In this document: in pieces, positions 11,096 to 22,424 of the stretch
How the letters are laid out: each line of letters begins with the position of its first letter
How positions within the stretch are numbered: the stretch's first letter is position 1
Source: Triatoma infestans
Lineage: Eukaryota > Arthropoda > Insecta > Hemiptera > Reduviidae
Direction: 5' to 3'
Assembly (NCBI GenBank): GCA_011037195.1
Contig: JAAEAF010007817.1
Coordinates: forward strand, 1 to 64,000
Length of the DNA: 64,000 nucleotides
The notes under the pieces: model-generated
Seen by the model: only the letters and a program-made list of their open reading frames with translations
Told to the model about the DNA's origin: nothing
The model's database searches: none
Made by a program: the position numbers and the translations under genes

Positions 11096-11259
11096 TAATT
11101 AATTATCAAAATAAATCTCCTTCAAAAAGGTAATTTAAGTTACACATCTCCACTTGTTGGATGTTTCCATTTTTAAAAGGAACAATGTACACCAGCCTTT
11201 TAAAAAGCGAATAACAACATGTATTTACCCAATCAGGTATCAATGAACCCCCTCTTAAC

Positions 11260-12290
11260 TTTTTTTTTTTTTGAAGTCAGGGCCAGGCATCCTGCGACCT
11301 TTTCCGGTCTATTGTGCTATGCCCCCAGGGTGCCGCAGGCTTGCCCACAGCACCCGAACAGATGTCTCAGCTGAATGTCCGTTCTACAAAACCTCCTTCA
11401 GTCTGAGATCCCTAAGGAATCCCAGTATCCTGACGGGCTCTAGAGAGGGTATATCACCCTCCTCCACCTGGTACCTACCCAGGTTCTTGAACCTACTCTG
11501 AGTGGCAGCCTCGCAGTCTGTTAGGAGATGTAATGGAGTTTCCTCCAGCTCCCCACAGAATCTGCATGAGCTATCACTTTCCAAACCCAGCTTCACCAGG
11601 TGTCCTCTAAGTCGGCAATGCCCCGTGAGGAAACCCGTAAGAACGCGGAGCTTGTTCTTGCTCAATCCAATGCAGGCCTCCGATCTCCGTCGGTTATAAT
11701 TTCCCAAGCAGATCTTAGCCTGCCGCAAACCGGGTAGGGAGTACCAGAGTTGAGATCTCCTCGTCTCCTCTTCCTTCCTAAGTTCCTCCAACTGAAACTG
11801 GTCGCTAACCCCACAAAAAGGTTCCGGCTCTAGAAGCGGGGTCGTAGCGCCTATCTTGGCCAGGGCATCGGCCATCTCATTCCCTTCAATGCCAACACGC
11901 CCCGGCACCCACCAAAGCACAACTTTGTTTCTCCTGCCTAGGTTATTAAGTTTATCTAGGCATTCCCAGACAATTTTAGATTTGATAACTGATGCACTCA
12001 ATGCTCTAATGGCTGCTTGAATATCGGAGAGGATAACAATCTCCTGGTTCCTATATCCCCTATCGAGATTAAATTGTACACATCTTCCAGTAGCGTATAT
12101 CTCCGCCTAGAAGATGCTGGGAAATTTACCCATGTGTTCCGAGTGCTTGATCCTTGGACCAACCACCTCCGCCCCAGTCCCCTCGAGGATCCGGTCAAGG
12201 CTTCCATTAAAAAACTTCCTCTGCTCACCGGTCAAAGACAACCTCCACAATCCAATGCTCTACTAGCTCTAAGTTCATCCTGACACTTGT
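11260..12290 (-). pseudogene. Jockey/R1-like LINE 3' end: RNase H and Cys/His tail
   Basis: The minus-strand frame 12,001-11,384 (205 codons) has the second half of an RNase H domain (VVLWWVPGRVGIEGNEMADALAKIGA) and a tail with LRVLTGFLTGHCRLRGHL, then CRFCGELEETPLHLLTDC, the CCHC-like finger of ORF2 proteins. The first RNase H half lies in other frames upstream, to about 12,290. There ILSDIQAAI (the third acidic residue) and AEIYA (Glu) can be read after frame shifts. The usual VPGH histidine is Arg here. A T tract at 11,260-11,272 is the poly(A) tail on this strand. It is 5' truncated and broken, so inactive. The GC content is far above its surroundings, as expected of a recent insertion. 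Confidence 0.85.
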
Positions 12291-12294
12291 TTCA

Positions 12295-13535
12295 CCAACC
12301 ATCTTGCCTTCTGTCATGAAATCCCTAATTTACTCTCCAGCTTGTGTAGTATACAATACTTGCCAAGTTCATCTCAGTCTTCTACCTCTCAGAATCAGCC
12401 AATGTACTCGTAATTGCCGTGCCTCTACACATTTAGCGACGTTTATTTCGTCTTAGCGTTCATAAATTTCTCCCTTTCTATTTTCTTTCGGAGCAATATT
12501 GTATTTGTTAAACGGTCAGGCAGATTTGATTGAATACGATAATTTTGATTATTAGTTAATATAAAATAAGTAATCCATGAGTAAACCAATCCAAAATTGG
12601 TTGTTTTCTGGATATATGAAACTAAGACAGTTAGTATAGATGGAGAATTCCAAAAAGAAGCTTTAGAAGAACTATTGTGATTCCCTCTATGTCTGTGTTT
12701 ATAACATATATATATATTATAGGTACTGGTCTCTGTACAAGGATGTTAATATTAAGAAGTGATCCTAAGTGGTGATGAACTAAATAATGCCAATAAGCAT
12801 GCTAAAAAGACATCGATCGTTTTCGTCGGCTCAGGACTGTTTAACTTACAATAATACGAAAACTAAAAACACGTTTAACATGTAATACTGAGGTTAAATT
12901 TTCAATCATTTAAAAATTCTTCGTCATATTGTAGGTACTCCCTATTTCTTGGCAACATTACCATTTATTTCATAGTAACCTTACCATTACTTTCGACCAA
13001 GATCTAGCCTAAAAACTCGTATCTCAAATTCCATTCATCCACTAAATGCTGATTCTAACGCTTTAATCCAAAAAGTTCTCCTTAGCCATTATTCTCCATA
13101 AACGTTGTGAACAACTCCTACAATAGAGTTGGAATCAACATAATGGATGCATCAGTTAGCATTTCCTCTTATCCTAAATGCCTACCCATGATTTTCCAGT
13201 AATTGCAGACTTTTTAGATGATTTGAATGTTTTGGATGGTGGTCAGAGAAACTGGATCAGAAGAAAGGAAAGTTATAATCATCTGTAATTGAGGAAGTGG
13301 GGATTTTGTGGAGATATCTCGAGATATCAGGCAAGTAGTGATGTGCATAACGGAGGGCTTAGAATACCTTGTGGTGCACTAGCTTTCTTGAGGATTCGGT
13401 ACTTTGTCTTCTTTTCATTTGCAAATGCGTATAATTGCAGCAAGGAACTGAGATGACATAAGATAAAAGTAATATAAATAAATCGGATATATCTTAGTAA
13501 AATTAAAAATAAATAAAAAAATAGAAAGAAATAAA
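12295..13535. other. No gene seen
   Basis: No domain-bearing frame or named repeat. (TA)n at about 12,705-12,718. The minus-strand opening at 13,327-13,662 is low complexity and runs into the mobile element at 13,551. Confidence 0.55.
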
Positions 13536-13550
13536 TATATAATAAAAGAT

Positions 13551-13887
13551 CAGAGATATTTTCCGTGATAGCCTGCTTTTTTTTGTGGCCATGACCGGTT
13601 TTGTGCTTTCGCCCATAATCCGGATGTTTTTTGTCAAATAGTGTGGTATCATTGACTTGCACAGAGCAAATTTAGTTGATACACTGTATTCCCACACTAT
13701 TTCAATTGATATACGGTGTATCAACTAAATTTGCTTTTTGCAAGTCTATGTTATCATACTGTTTGACAAAGAACATTTCGATGATGGGCGAACGTCCGAA
13801 ACCGGTTGATGACCACAAAAAGAAACAGGCTATCATGGAAAATATCGGTGATGCCTTCCAGCTCTGCGGAACCAACCACAACACCAG
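13551..13887. mobile_element. 337-bp palindromic hammerhead-family element with 12-bp TSD (copy 2)
   Basis: The perfect 12-mer ATAATAAAAGAT flanks it at 13,539-13,550 and 13,888-13,899. The element has two arms in inverted orientation: 13,551-13,690 is the reverse complement of most of 13,720-13,870. The right arm runs GTATCAACTAAATTTGC, TGCAAGTCTATGTTATCA, then the hammerhead-like block at 13,776-13,812, then GATGACCACAAAAAG and TTCCAGCTCTGCGGAACC. The left arm lacks the outermost end, so it is truncated relative to the right. No protein is encoded. The clean TSD shows it moved as a unit. The inverted joined arms and a 12-bp TSD resemble Penelope-like insertions. Confidence 0.85.
13776..13812 (+). 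ncRNA. Degenerate hammerhead-like motif, copy 2 right arm
   Basis: CGATGA replaces the core CTGATGA. Then T, the stem II GGGC-GAAC-GTCC (4 bp with a G-U pair), GAAA, and the self-complementary ACCGGT as a loopless stem III, with T at the cleavage position, then GATG able to pair with the upstream CATT (stem I). The architecture matches the 25,860 copy, but the core is damaged, so self-cleavage is unlikely. Confidence 0.45.
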
Positions 13888-13899
13888 ATAATAAAAGAT

Positions 13900-14955
13900 T
13901 GTAAGGAAACATAATTATTGTTTAAAACAATAAATTAAATCAACGAAAAGATGTGACAGAATTGAACGATGACCCCCATGATAAGTCGGTTAATATAAAG
14001 TACCAATGAAGCAAATTCTAAGGGTGTCCTTGTATGTCATACGGTACTTTGCTTATCTGAAAAATGTTAAGGTAAGGTAGGAGACTCTTGAGAAGTATAC
14101 AATAGACTTGAGTCTGTCGAAGTTAATGGTAGAAAAATCGGAGCTTTACCTGACTTGGAAGATTCGTTCAATAAGTTGAAGAATTACGTTCAGCTTCTGA
14201 AGCAGACGCACGTGTTCCGTGCCTCATCAATTATCTGTGAGATATTGAAATTCTTTAATTTAAATATTTTTTTTAAATAAAAAATTGAATAAATCACAAG
14301 GTTGTAGTAGTTTAATCAGTCAGTGATGGCAATAGATGCTTTGACTGACAAATATTTTTTGTTAAATTAAAAAAACCTATTTAATACATTATCTATGATT
14401 AAAAAAAAAAGAAAATAAATGATGTTTAATACTCGCTGAAATTAAACATCACTGATTTAACAGCACTGTTTTCAATTGATATCGATACAAATCAAATTCC
14501 TTTTATTATAAGCGGATGCCTACTGATTGGATGTCTCAATTGTTGTTATATGTGATATAATTCATGTTATTACATGTTAATATGATAAATCAATAATAAA
14601 GCCATTCATATATTATAGAATAATAGTAAATTTCTAACTAGAATTAGCAGGGTTTACCATTCATCATTGTTATCTTATTATATATATTGTGTTTACAATT
14701 ATTATTACGATATTAAAATGTTTATAATATTGTTAATTATATAATTACAATAATTGGCAGAATTTAGTAATTTATTACTTTTTTGGATAAATTTGCCCTT
14801 AATTAGTTTTATAATGATTTATGATAATAAATCAAATTGATAACAAATCCCTGGAATTTGCAGTGTAATCTATTTAATTATAATATTCGGTTATTAATAA
14901 AATTGGGATATTATAAAAGGTAAAATGAGAGGTTTAGATTAACAGATCATTTTGC
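13900..14955. other. No gene seen; very AT-rich
   Basis: Long runs of A and T and AT-rich words (ATTATAAT-like). No frame above background, no repeat recognised. Confidence 0.6.
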
Positions 14956-14959
14956 TGTG

Positions 14960-15330
14960 AAATAGTATATATATTTGGAGTTATTGGGAAGACGTCCTCT
15001 TGATACTGAAGTGGCAGTGTTAGTTGCGCTAAAGGATTTCAAACTCTCTCTCTCTCTTACGGGCAAATTCAATTTGTGCCCCAGTGCGTTTTATAATTAA
15101 ATCAAAGACGTCAGAAAGACTACTACTACTACTACCATTGTCTTCAGACAGATAGACACAACACTCTCTCGCCTTTCCGCCTCCCACTTCGTCTATCCTG
15201 TCGTTTTCCACTACTTAGTTTGGCTATAAACTTTTGTCTACTTAATAGTGAAAATTCATTCCTTTATTTCCACGTATCTTCGCCTGTTAGTTATCTTTTC
15301 TCTTTTTTCTTCGAAAAAATAGGAATATTC
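14960..15330 (+). promoter_or_regulatory. Possible promoter and 5' untranslated exon (weak)
   Basis: A GC-richer, pyrimidine-rich island (CTCTCTCTCTCTTACGG, ACTACTACTACTACC, CCGCCTCCCACTTCG) sits in very AT-rich DNA, preceded by a TATA-like GTATATATATTTGG at about 14,966. It resembles the island at 1.65-2.1 kb. No start codon with a meaningful frame follows. The minus-strand opening 15,211-15,029 encodes a Ser-rich peptide of no known family. It may equally be a simple-repeat patch. Confidence 0.2.
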
Positions 15331-15754
15331 AGACAAAACAAAACAAGAAGAAGAAAATTAACTTTTTCATTTATTAATTTTTTTTTTCTTTTTTGAAAAA
15401 GGTATCTTTTTTAAATTTTTAATCATCAAGTTTTACCATTGTGAGTTTTAGATTCTAGTGGCTCAGGATGAGCTCTCTTCGGGAAGTAAAACTTTATTCA
15501 AGCAGACAGTCTAGTTGATTGGTTACTTATCAGGAAATTGTTTTATTTCAAATATTAACTGTTCTTTACTTTATTCCACTTTTACACCAAAGGAAGATCG
15601 ACGGTGTTAAAAATCTTCTTTTTTTTTATCTTTCAATTGATCACTTCACTGATTTAATTGGAACTTTTTTTTTTTGATATAAACAAAAATTTACAGATCT
15701 CAGTCAGTTCGTTTTATTTCTTCGTGGCCTAATAACACAATATTTTAAACTTTA

Positions 15755-16058
15755 TATCTGGAATTTTATCCATTGTAATATGGTATATTTTTGCTGTTCC
15801 TGACCGGTTTTAGATTTTCATCCATCGTCACTATAAGGTTTATCAAGTACGGTAGAGAGTTGACTTCAACTTCATGTTTCTATTACGCACTGGTCACTTG
15901 TTGATTGTAGCCGACTGTAATGCGCGACAGAAATATAATGGTTGAAGTCAACTCTCTACATTAACTTGATAGCCTTGCTTAGACATTGGATGAGAATCTA
16001 AAACCGTACAGTAACAACGCTACGGTGTATGCTACGGACAATTAAAATTCCAGATATT
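15755..16058. mobile_element. Inverted-arm hammerhead-family element (copy 3)
   Basis: Left arm: TATCTGGAATTTTATC, then TGACCGGTTTTAGATTTTCATCC and GTAGAGAGTTGACTTCAAC. The right arm carries the reverse complements GTTGAAGTCAACTCTCTAC, GATGAGAATCTAAAACCG and AATTAAAATTCCAGATA. The centre of about 40 bp is unique. Each arm has the ACCGG(T) palindrome next to a GAT-GAAA-ATC-like small hairpin, the same order as in the other copies but with diverged flanks, so it is a subfamily. No clean target duplication was found. Confidence 0.65.
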
Positions 16059-16178
16059 ATCCAGCATTGCCGCCGACCCATCCACATATTTTTAACATTA
16101 TCTTCGTGGTCCTATCAGATTTGACATTGTAGCCATTGTCTTCATATCCACATTACCATAACAACCATACAATCACGG

Positions 16179-16312
16179 AGATTTTTGGACAAAATCACGC
16201 AGCTTAATAGAATCGCTATTTAGGAAACTATAAAATTATATTTGTAGATTTTTTAAGACATAGCAGTCTAGTCACAATGCCAACAAATTTACATAATCAG
16301 TTTTAGAGGTAA
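16179..16312. repeat. Left copy of a roughly 130-bp direct repeat
   Basis: It starts AGATTTTTGGACAAAATCAC and ends TTTTAGAGGTAA. It matches 17,213-17,337 over its full length, apart from a few substitutions and small indels. The pair exactly brackets the LINE fragment 16,313-17,205, so it is best read as an unusually long target-site duplication, or a tandem duplication into which the LINE fell. Confidence 0.85.
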
Positions 16313-17205
16313 TTAGAAGAATTAGAATGATGCAGGGGGGGGACTAAAACCCAGGCACTGCAGCGTCCCATTGAGGCTTATTGTGCCAACTCCTCAAACC
16401 TAGTAGTAGAAGCCCCCCTCTTCATGAGGTCCAAAACCTTCCCCACTAGTCCTTCCTGGAGTACGATTTCCTCCGGTCTCAACGTGCCAACGCAATCAAA
16501 CAACAAGTAAGAGGCAGTCTCGTCCTTCTTCTGACACAATCTGCGCAAGGGCTCTACATCCACCAAACCTACCTTGTGCAGATGTTTTTTGAACCTGCCT
16601 TGCCCAGTAAACAGGCCAGTTATCAGAGAAATCTTCTTAGACCCAGGATGTATCTGGTCCTTCTTCTACACAGCTCTGGCATAACCATTTTGCCGTGTTT
16701 TGCCCCAGTACTTAGCCTCCAGTATTGGTTATGCTCCCTCCGAGTCTATTCTCTCAGAGTCGCTTTCACCATACTTTTGGCTACCCCTAGAGCAGGTTCC
16801 GGCCCATAGAAGGGAGTATTCGCTCCCTCCCTGGCCAGTTGGTCGGCTATTTCGTTTCCTATGATCCCCTTATGCCCCGGCACCCATACTAGCCGAACTT
16901 TGTTGTGCCGGGCTAATGCCTCCAGGGAGTCTCTACACTCCCTGACCAAAGGGGAGGTGATTCTGAACGCCCGAAGAGCGTTCAGCGCAGCCTGGCTGTC
17001 CGAGAAGATGCATATCTCTCTATTTCTAGAGTCCATACGCAGGTTCTCCTCAGCACAGATCTTTATTGCATACACTTCAGCCTGGAAAACTGTGGATAAC
17101 CGCCGAGGGGTCTCCCAATTCGTACCTCCGGCTTAACCCGACTCCAGTTCCGCAGGCCATTTTGGACCTATCCGTAAACCAGGATCCCCCAGTCCGGCCC
17201 CATTT
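16313..17205 (-). pseudogene. Jockey/R1-like LINE 3' fragment with RNase H
   Basis: On the minus strand WFTDRSK (first catalytic Asp) is followed, after a one-base frame shift, by QAEVYAIKICAEE (Glu), CIFSDSQAALNALR (Asp) and VRLVWVPGHKGIIGNEIADQLA (His and last Asp). All four RNase H acidic residues and the His are therefore present. Downstream RLCQKKDETASYLLFDC is the remains of the terminal finger, in another frame. The 3' end at about 16,313-16,350 reads through a G/C homopolymer and AATCATTCTAATTC-type sequence without a long A tail. It lacks the endonuclease and RT. The open 109-codon part is 17,075-16,746. It is flanked by the roughly 130-bp direct repeats. Confidence 0.85.
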
Positions 17206-17212
17206 TTCCCAG

Positions 17213-17337
17213 AGATTTTTGGACAAAATCACTCAGCTTAATAGAATCGCTATTTAGGAAAATATAAAATTATATATTATATAGGACATAGCAGTCTAGT
17301 CACAATGCCAACAAATCTACATCAGTTTTAGAGGTAA
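17213..17337. repeat. Right copy of the roughly 130-bp direct repeat
   Basis: Partner of 16,179-16,312. It shares AGATTTTTGGACAAAATCAC, then GACATAGCAGTCTAGTCACA and TTTTAGAGGTAA. Differences are a T for G near the start, a compressed AT run and a short deletion near the end. Confidence 0.85.
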
Positions 17338-17344
17338 ACTATCA

Positions 17345-18475
17345 GCTGATATCCCCCAAACTCCCCTCCCCCAAAATAATTTTTTCCTGGCATACTGTTT
17401 CATATAAAACCTATTTATATATGTGGGGCGGTTAACATTTTCAGTTAGACGAAATTATATGGAGTAATTTTCCAGAAAATCTTGAAATCATCGAAGAATC
17501 AGTCAGTGAAGAACCACAATTTCGAATGCTGTGGTTGGTGATATCTAAAGTAGTGATCAAGTTTCAGGGTGATTTTAGTTTTTAGATACTTTATTTTGTA
17601 AAATATACACACGCACATATAACATCTATACATTACACAAGTGGACAGTTTCAATCGTATTTAAACGCATTTTCATCGTATTTAAAAAACCTCAAAACAT
17701 GTAATTCAGTTAAAACATTTGACACGAATGCAATTTTCTCCTCGAATAAGAAGAGTGTAAAAAAAAGAGTTTTAAAGTGTTTTTGTTTTGTTTTTTCAAC
17801 TTTGTTACTTTCATTCCATCAGCTGTTCTATATTTCTTTCATTCTTCTTTTGTCTCCCAACTTTTTTCGCTTCTCAGATTAGTTATAAGAAAAATTTTTA
17901 TTTGTGAATTTTCTAACAAACACTATAAGTTTTGTCCATAATAAAGTTTTCACCCTAGATAAAGGTTTTGTTACATTGTTTATCTGTTATTTTATTAGTA
18001 AAAAACGTTCTATCATGCAAGGAAATAAAACAAAAACATGCAGGAAAAAAAAGAAAAAGGAAAATGATTTCATGATGTACAATATTCATTTCTGTGAAAT
18101 GTTAAGAGTATTATGTGATTATTATATTTGATCTATAATAGGTAACTAATAGTGTAGATGGTAAATTGCATCAACAGGACCTATCACGATGATGCATTCT
18201 CGACATTTAACAGACTCACTTTCACCGGGTTCATGAACAGTCCTTGGCTTTGTATACATACGTATTTATTTATATAAGAATAGAATATAGAATGGAATAT
18301 TATAATCTTACCGTTATTACAAACAATAAAGTTTCAGAAAGTTTACATATATTTCTTTTATTTTTTTCAGTTTTATTTGTTTTAAAATTTAAACTTTACT
18401 TTTTGTGGTATTTGTTAATTTTTCAGAATCTTTTTAATAAAAAAAAAAATTTTTTTCTCATTTCTTTTTACTTCT
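17345..18475. other. No gene seen
   Basis: AT-rich DNA with T tracts. The + strand openings at 17,904-18,131 and 18,244-18,477 translate into Phe/Ile/Lys-rich low-complexity peptides. Words such as CAAGTTTCAGGGTGATTTTAG near 17,550 hint at old repeats but no family is assigned. Confidence 0.55.
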
Positions 18476-18477
18476 AG

Positions 18478-18775
18478 TAAGTGGAATTATTGCAATCATG
18501 CCAGAATTTTGAATTTGTGTTTATACCAGAAATACATATTTTGAGGCACCCTGAATACGAAAAAAAAAATGTTTTTAGGCGAATAGTCTGTGTATTTATG
18601 CGGATAGTAATTACGTCATGATTTTCTCGGATAACGGCTCGAACGATTTTTTTTTTTTTTTTTTTTGAACTTGGTATACAATCTATACGGTCTACAATCT
18701 TGGTATAATATCTATCACTTTTATTTGTAATATTCTCAATTTTTAGAAAAATTCCTTGGTAGTATTTTTATGCCA
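18478..18775 (+). repeat. Family A 5'-part fragment
   Basis: It carries the family's early words: GGAATTATTGCAATCATGCC, ATATTTTGAGGCACCCTGAA, TTTTTAGGCGAATAGTCTGTG, then TTTTCTCGGATAACGGCTCGAACG and GAACTTGGTATACA. The end is cut off by the repeat that follows at 18,776. Confidence 0.65.
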
Positions 18776-19025
18776 GCCACTTTTTCTGGAAAGCTTGTTG
18801 GCTGCATCCGTGAATTTGATAAATCAACGAGAACAAACACTAATAGTTGCCGAACACTTGACCACTATAGTAAGGTAGGTATAGAGGAGATAGATACTAG
18901 ATAGTAGAGGTAAGAAGTAGGTAGTAGTATTCAAACTCACAGAGGCAAACTCCACCTTTGCTTTCGTCGAACTTTTTGAGGCATTAATACAATGCCACAC
19001 ACAGATATATGTAAGATATGTTTTT
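18776..19025 (-). repeat. Dispersed repeat family C, copy 1
   Basis: This block is the reverse complement of 36,315-36,570. Shared words include GGAAAGCTTGTTGGCTGCAT, TGCCGAACACTTGACCACTA, GAGGCAAACTCCACCTTTGC and ACTTTTTGAGGC. Two diverged copies 17.5 kb apart in opposite orientation, each beside a family A or B fragment, mean a transposed element of about 250 bp. No protein, no tRNA head. Confidence 0.75.
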
Positions 19026-19084
19026 ACCACCTACATAATATTTAATATACATTAAAAGCATTGATTAAATCCTGATAAGACACA

Positions 19085-19690
19085 ACTCTTATGACAAATA
19101 AGCAAAACTAAGCTGGGTCACCGAGGCTGTTTACTTAGGCCAGATTATATCATTTGAAAATAGTACTACGAAAGAGATCAATAGGCGTATCATTTTGTGC
19201 TGGAAGAAGTACTGGGGCATGAGATTTATCTTTAAAAACGATTGACCACTTGAAATAAAAATCTCAGCATACCAGAAGTGCGGCGTTGTACCTTGCCTGA
19301 TCTACAGGTCACAGACCTTCTCTTTCTAAGAAAAATATTTATCGTCTGCAAGTAATGCAACGAGTGATAGAAAGAAGTATTTTAAAATTATGCCGCAAAG
19401 ATAAAATTAGAAATAAAGACTTAAGAAAAAGGACGGGACTGGATGACATAATAAAACTAATAAAGAGAACAAAGTGGAAGTGGGCAGGACATGTAGCAAG
19501 ACTAGCTGACGACAGATGGATAGCAAGAGTGACAGACTGGACACCGATAAATAAGAAACGAAAAAGAGGACGACAATATCTAAGATGGACTGACGAATTC
19601 AAGCCAGAAGTTGGCACTAACTGGAGAAGAATAGCACAAGATAGAGAAGGTTGGAAGAAGCTAGGACAAGCCTTTGACTAGAAATGGGCC
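19085..19690 (+). pseudogene. RTE-like LINE, RT C-terminal region
   Basis: From about 19,110 the + strand reads WVTEAVYLGQIISFENSTTK and EINRRIILCWKKYW, the YLG-type segment after the RT palm, with stops and shifts. The 108-codon open part (19,355-19,681) contains MQRVIERSILKLCRKDKIRN, KWKWAGHVARLADDRW and the GRQYLRWTDEF/NWRRIAQDREGW tail, the stereotyped W-GHVAR...GR...RW.DD C-terminus of RTE/BovB-like elements. The frame closes with a stop near the true C-terminus. It is 5' truncated: no endonuclease, no palm. Confidence 0.8.
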
Positions 19691-19948
19691 TACTAGTTTC
19701 CAAAGATAAAGAAAACTTGTAAAAAACATTCATTTAAATTTGTATTTACCAAACATATATTATAGTTTATAGGCAAATAGAATTTTTATTATTTTATTAA
19801 AAGTAAAATTTGATTTATTATTAGTTATTTTGTTGATTAGTTTATGTACTTACATATAATTAATATTTGTTTTATTTCGTACATTTATATAGAAGTTTAA
19901 TTTAATTTACGTCTTCAATTATATATATGTATATTTTGGAAATAAAGG

Positions 19949-19984
<36 letters not shown>

Positions 19985-19985
19985 A
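19691..19985 (+). repeat. LINE 3' UTR and (ATT)n tail
   Basis: About 240 bp of AT-rich 3' UTR ends in AAATAAAGGCTC followed by (ATT)n at 19,951-19,982. A polyadenylation-like AATAAA just before a trinucleotide tail is characteristic of RTE-like LINE ends, so the element and its terminus agree. Confidence 0.7.
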
Positions 19986-20144
19986 TATTAAAGCATTGAT
20001 AGAATTCTAAATTTGAAAGAAAATTGGTTAACCGCAAGTATGACTTCATAGAATAGGTTTTAGAATTTGTTCCAATTCTCGAAAACGGTTACACCAAAAC
20101 ATTGTAACGTTACAAGACAATTTTTTTGGTTAAATTGTATTCAA

Positions 20145-20182
20145 TAGAGTGAGTGTTTCACACCAGATTTTTTTTATTTTTT
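20145..20182 (+). repeat. Family A terminal fragment
   Basis: GAGTGAGTGTTTCACACCAG plus a T tract. This is only the terminal hairpin end; the rest of the element is missing or too diverged to see. Confidence 0.6.
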
Positions 20183-20184
20183 AT

Positions 20185-22095
20185 TTGTATTGAAGGAAAG
20201 TATTTTATAGAATGTAGTTTTTCTGCTAAAAGATTATGAGTGCAAAACCGGAGGTTTTTATGGAATTTATTGGAGTAATTAGTTGCAAGCTCTACTAGAC
20301 AAGACCAGAGTGTTGAGGTCAGTGTTGACTAATTAGATTACCGAAGTAAAAGGAAAGTTTGGCCATGCGGCAGAGTGTCTTGGATTGGAAAGTTTGAATT
20401 TCATTAATGTTAGACTGTTCTAACTGTTCTATAAAGTAGCATAAGTCTATATAAGTCTTTATTGCTATTAGAAAGGATATTGACAATCATTATTTTTTTC
20501 TCTAATTTAGAAAAAACAAATTAAAAGTACTTAATAATAATTAATGTTTAAGGATGAAGTCTCTTACTACTAAAAAGAAAAAAAAAATTAAGGCATTTCT
20601 AATTTTAAACAATTACTAATTCAAATATTTCTTCTATTTTGTTAAAATTCTTATTGTAGCTATTATTAATGTTAATAATATAATTAACCATTTTTATCCA
20701 AATGTGAAAATTGGTCTTCTTTGAGGATAACTCTTCTTGATTACTTTCTTATCTTTAAGGATTATTAGTTTTTAGGAATTATTCTTTACATTTTTGAATA
20801 ATTATAATTTTTTTTTTTTTACTTACAAAAAATAGTCCGATTTATAGATTAAATCCTTCTGCAACATAGATTTTTTTATAAATGAGAATAATGAACATTT
20901 GATTCATGAAAATTCATGAAATTTAAAGTAAAAAAAATATTGTGTATATAAGAAAGACAGTGTACATAATTATAAAACTACAGGATCATTTTCTCCAGTT
21001 ATTTTGTACTAAAAGCATTGTTAGATGTTTTTAAACATTTATAACTGAAGAGAATACCCAGCTGGTTGCTAGGTAAATCCTTAGTTGTAAAAATGCATTG
21101 TTTAAAATTTACAAAACGTTCTGCCACTCTAGTGACACTACAGACAGCCTTACAAGTCTCTTATACGCTTTAATGAATTATTTAATAATGTCTATTTCAA
21201 CACTACACTACATTAATGTTTAAAACTCTATATATTTATTTTAGTTTTAGATCTTAAGTAAATAATTAATCACACTGAATCTTTTATATTATGGTCAAGT
21301 AATTTTCGTAATGGACTATTTTACAATATTGGATGAGATCTGAACGTTATTCATTAATGAATTAAATAATTGTTTTGCATTATGCGAATAACCAGTTATC
21401 ATTTGCAATTTAAAAAGGTAACATGATTTCTCCTGAAATTCTCGAATATCGTGTGTATTCTCATGTTGCCTTTAGTACCATTATTATAAATTTTAATGAA
21501 AAGATTTCCCTTAAATGTGCAATGTTTTGAGATTATTGCTTATCTGACAGAACTCTCGGATTATCGTTGGCAATCCCAGAATGTCCCTATATATACTTAG
21601 ATTCCAAGCTTAATGAAAATCAATTTGTTAAATTCTTTAATCAATCTCAGTATTTTGTAGGTGGCAGAATTATTACATTTACTGAAATGACACTCTATAG
21701 AAATGCATAACGTTGTTGTTCCCCTAGAATCATGAAAAATCAATTTTTCCTTTAAAATGATTCAAACAAAAGTATGATAACATTTCATCTATGTAGATGG
21801 TATAAGAAAATCGTTGGAGACTTTTTTTTAGAGAATACTGATAAAAAGTATTTCACTAAAGTTGCACTTCTCGTTTATGAGTGTTGACCATAATCCTCAG
21901 TTCAGGTTGTACCTTTGAATATCACATTTCACCTTCCTGCGACTTTTCTTTACTTCCTTCTGAAAGTATAGCACGAAAGACCATGTAAATCTAACTCCAA
22001 AATCTGATGTGAAAACTCATAGAACATTTCCTCAACTTCCAATGATATTTTCCCTCAAACTTGGTAAGTTTACTGCACATCCAATGTATGACTCT
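20185..22095. other. No gene seen; traces of old repeats
   Basis: AT-rich DNA. Around 21,720-21,840 words such as TTCCCCTAGAATCATGAAAAATCAA and AAAATCGTTGGAGAC resemble the family A/B modules, so a heavily decayed copy is likely. No coding frame. Confidence 0.5.
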
Positions 22096-22099
22096 AGTT

Positions 22100-22420
22100 T
22101 TCTACTTTTTGATTCTCCTCTTTTTACATCCTTCACAATCTGTGGTTAATATAGAGCTTTTTCCACCATGGTGTCCTGCACTAGCATTCTATCTTTGACA
22201 CCATGTTGATCGATCTGCTATTATGGAAGCTCCTTCTTGACCAATCAAACTAAGGTTGTTTATGTTAAACCGTTAAACTTCCTCCTTTTTTATCACATAA
22301 CCAAACCAACTCAGTTTTGCTACAAGAATAGTTGCTGCAGCCAGTCTTATATTTATATTCTTTTTTAGGGCAAAATTTGGATACGATCCGTTTGTCTTAA
22401 TATTGATCCCTAATCATTCT
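22100..22420 (-). pseudogene. Possible RTE-like LINE remnant
   Basis: The minus strand reads KLSWFGYVIKKGGS near 22,300, reminiscent of the W-GHV segment of RTE-like ORFs, followed by scattered basic residues between stops. There is no further conserved motif, so this is a weak call based on a single word and on GC-richer composition. Confidence 0.25.
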
Positions 22421-22424
22421 AAGT

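Noticed and set aside
15029..15211. 60-codon Ser-rich minus-strand ORF as a gene
   Set aside because: Ser run comes from an ACT microsatellite and the Arg/Glu run from a CT microsatellite; no independent support.
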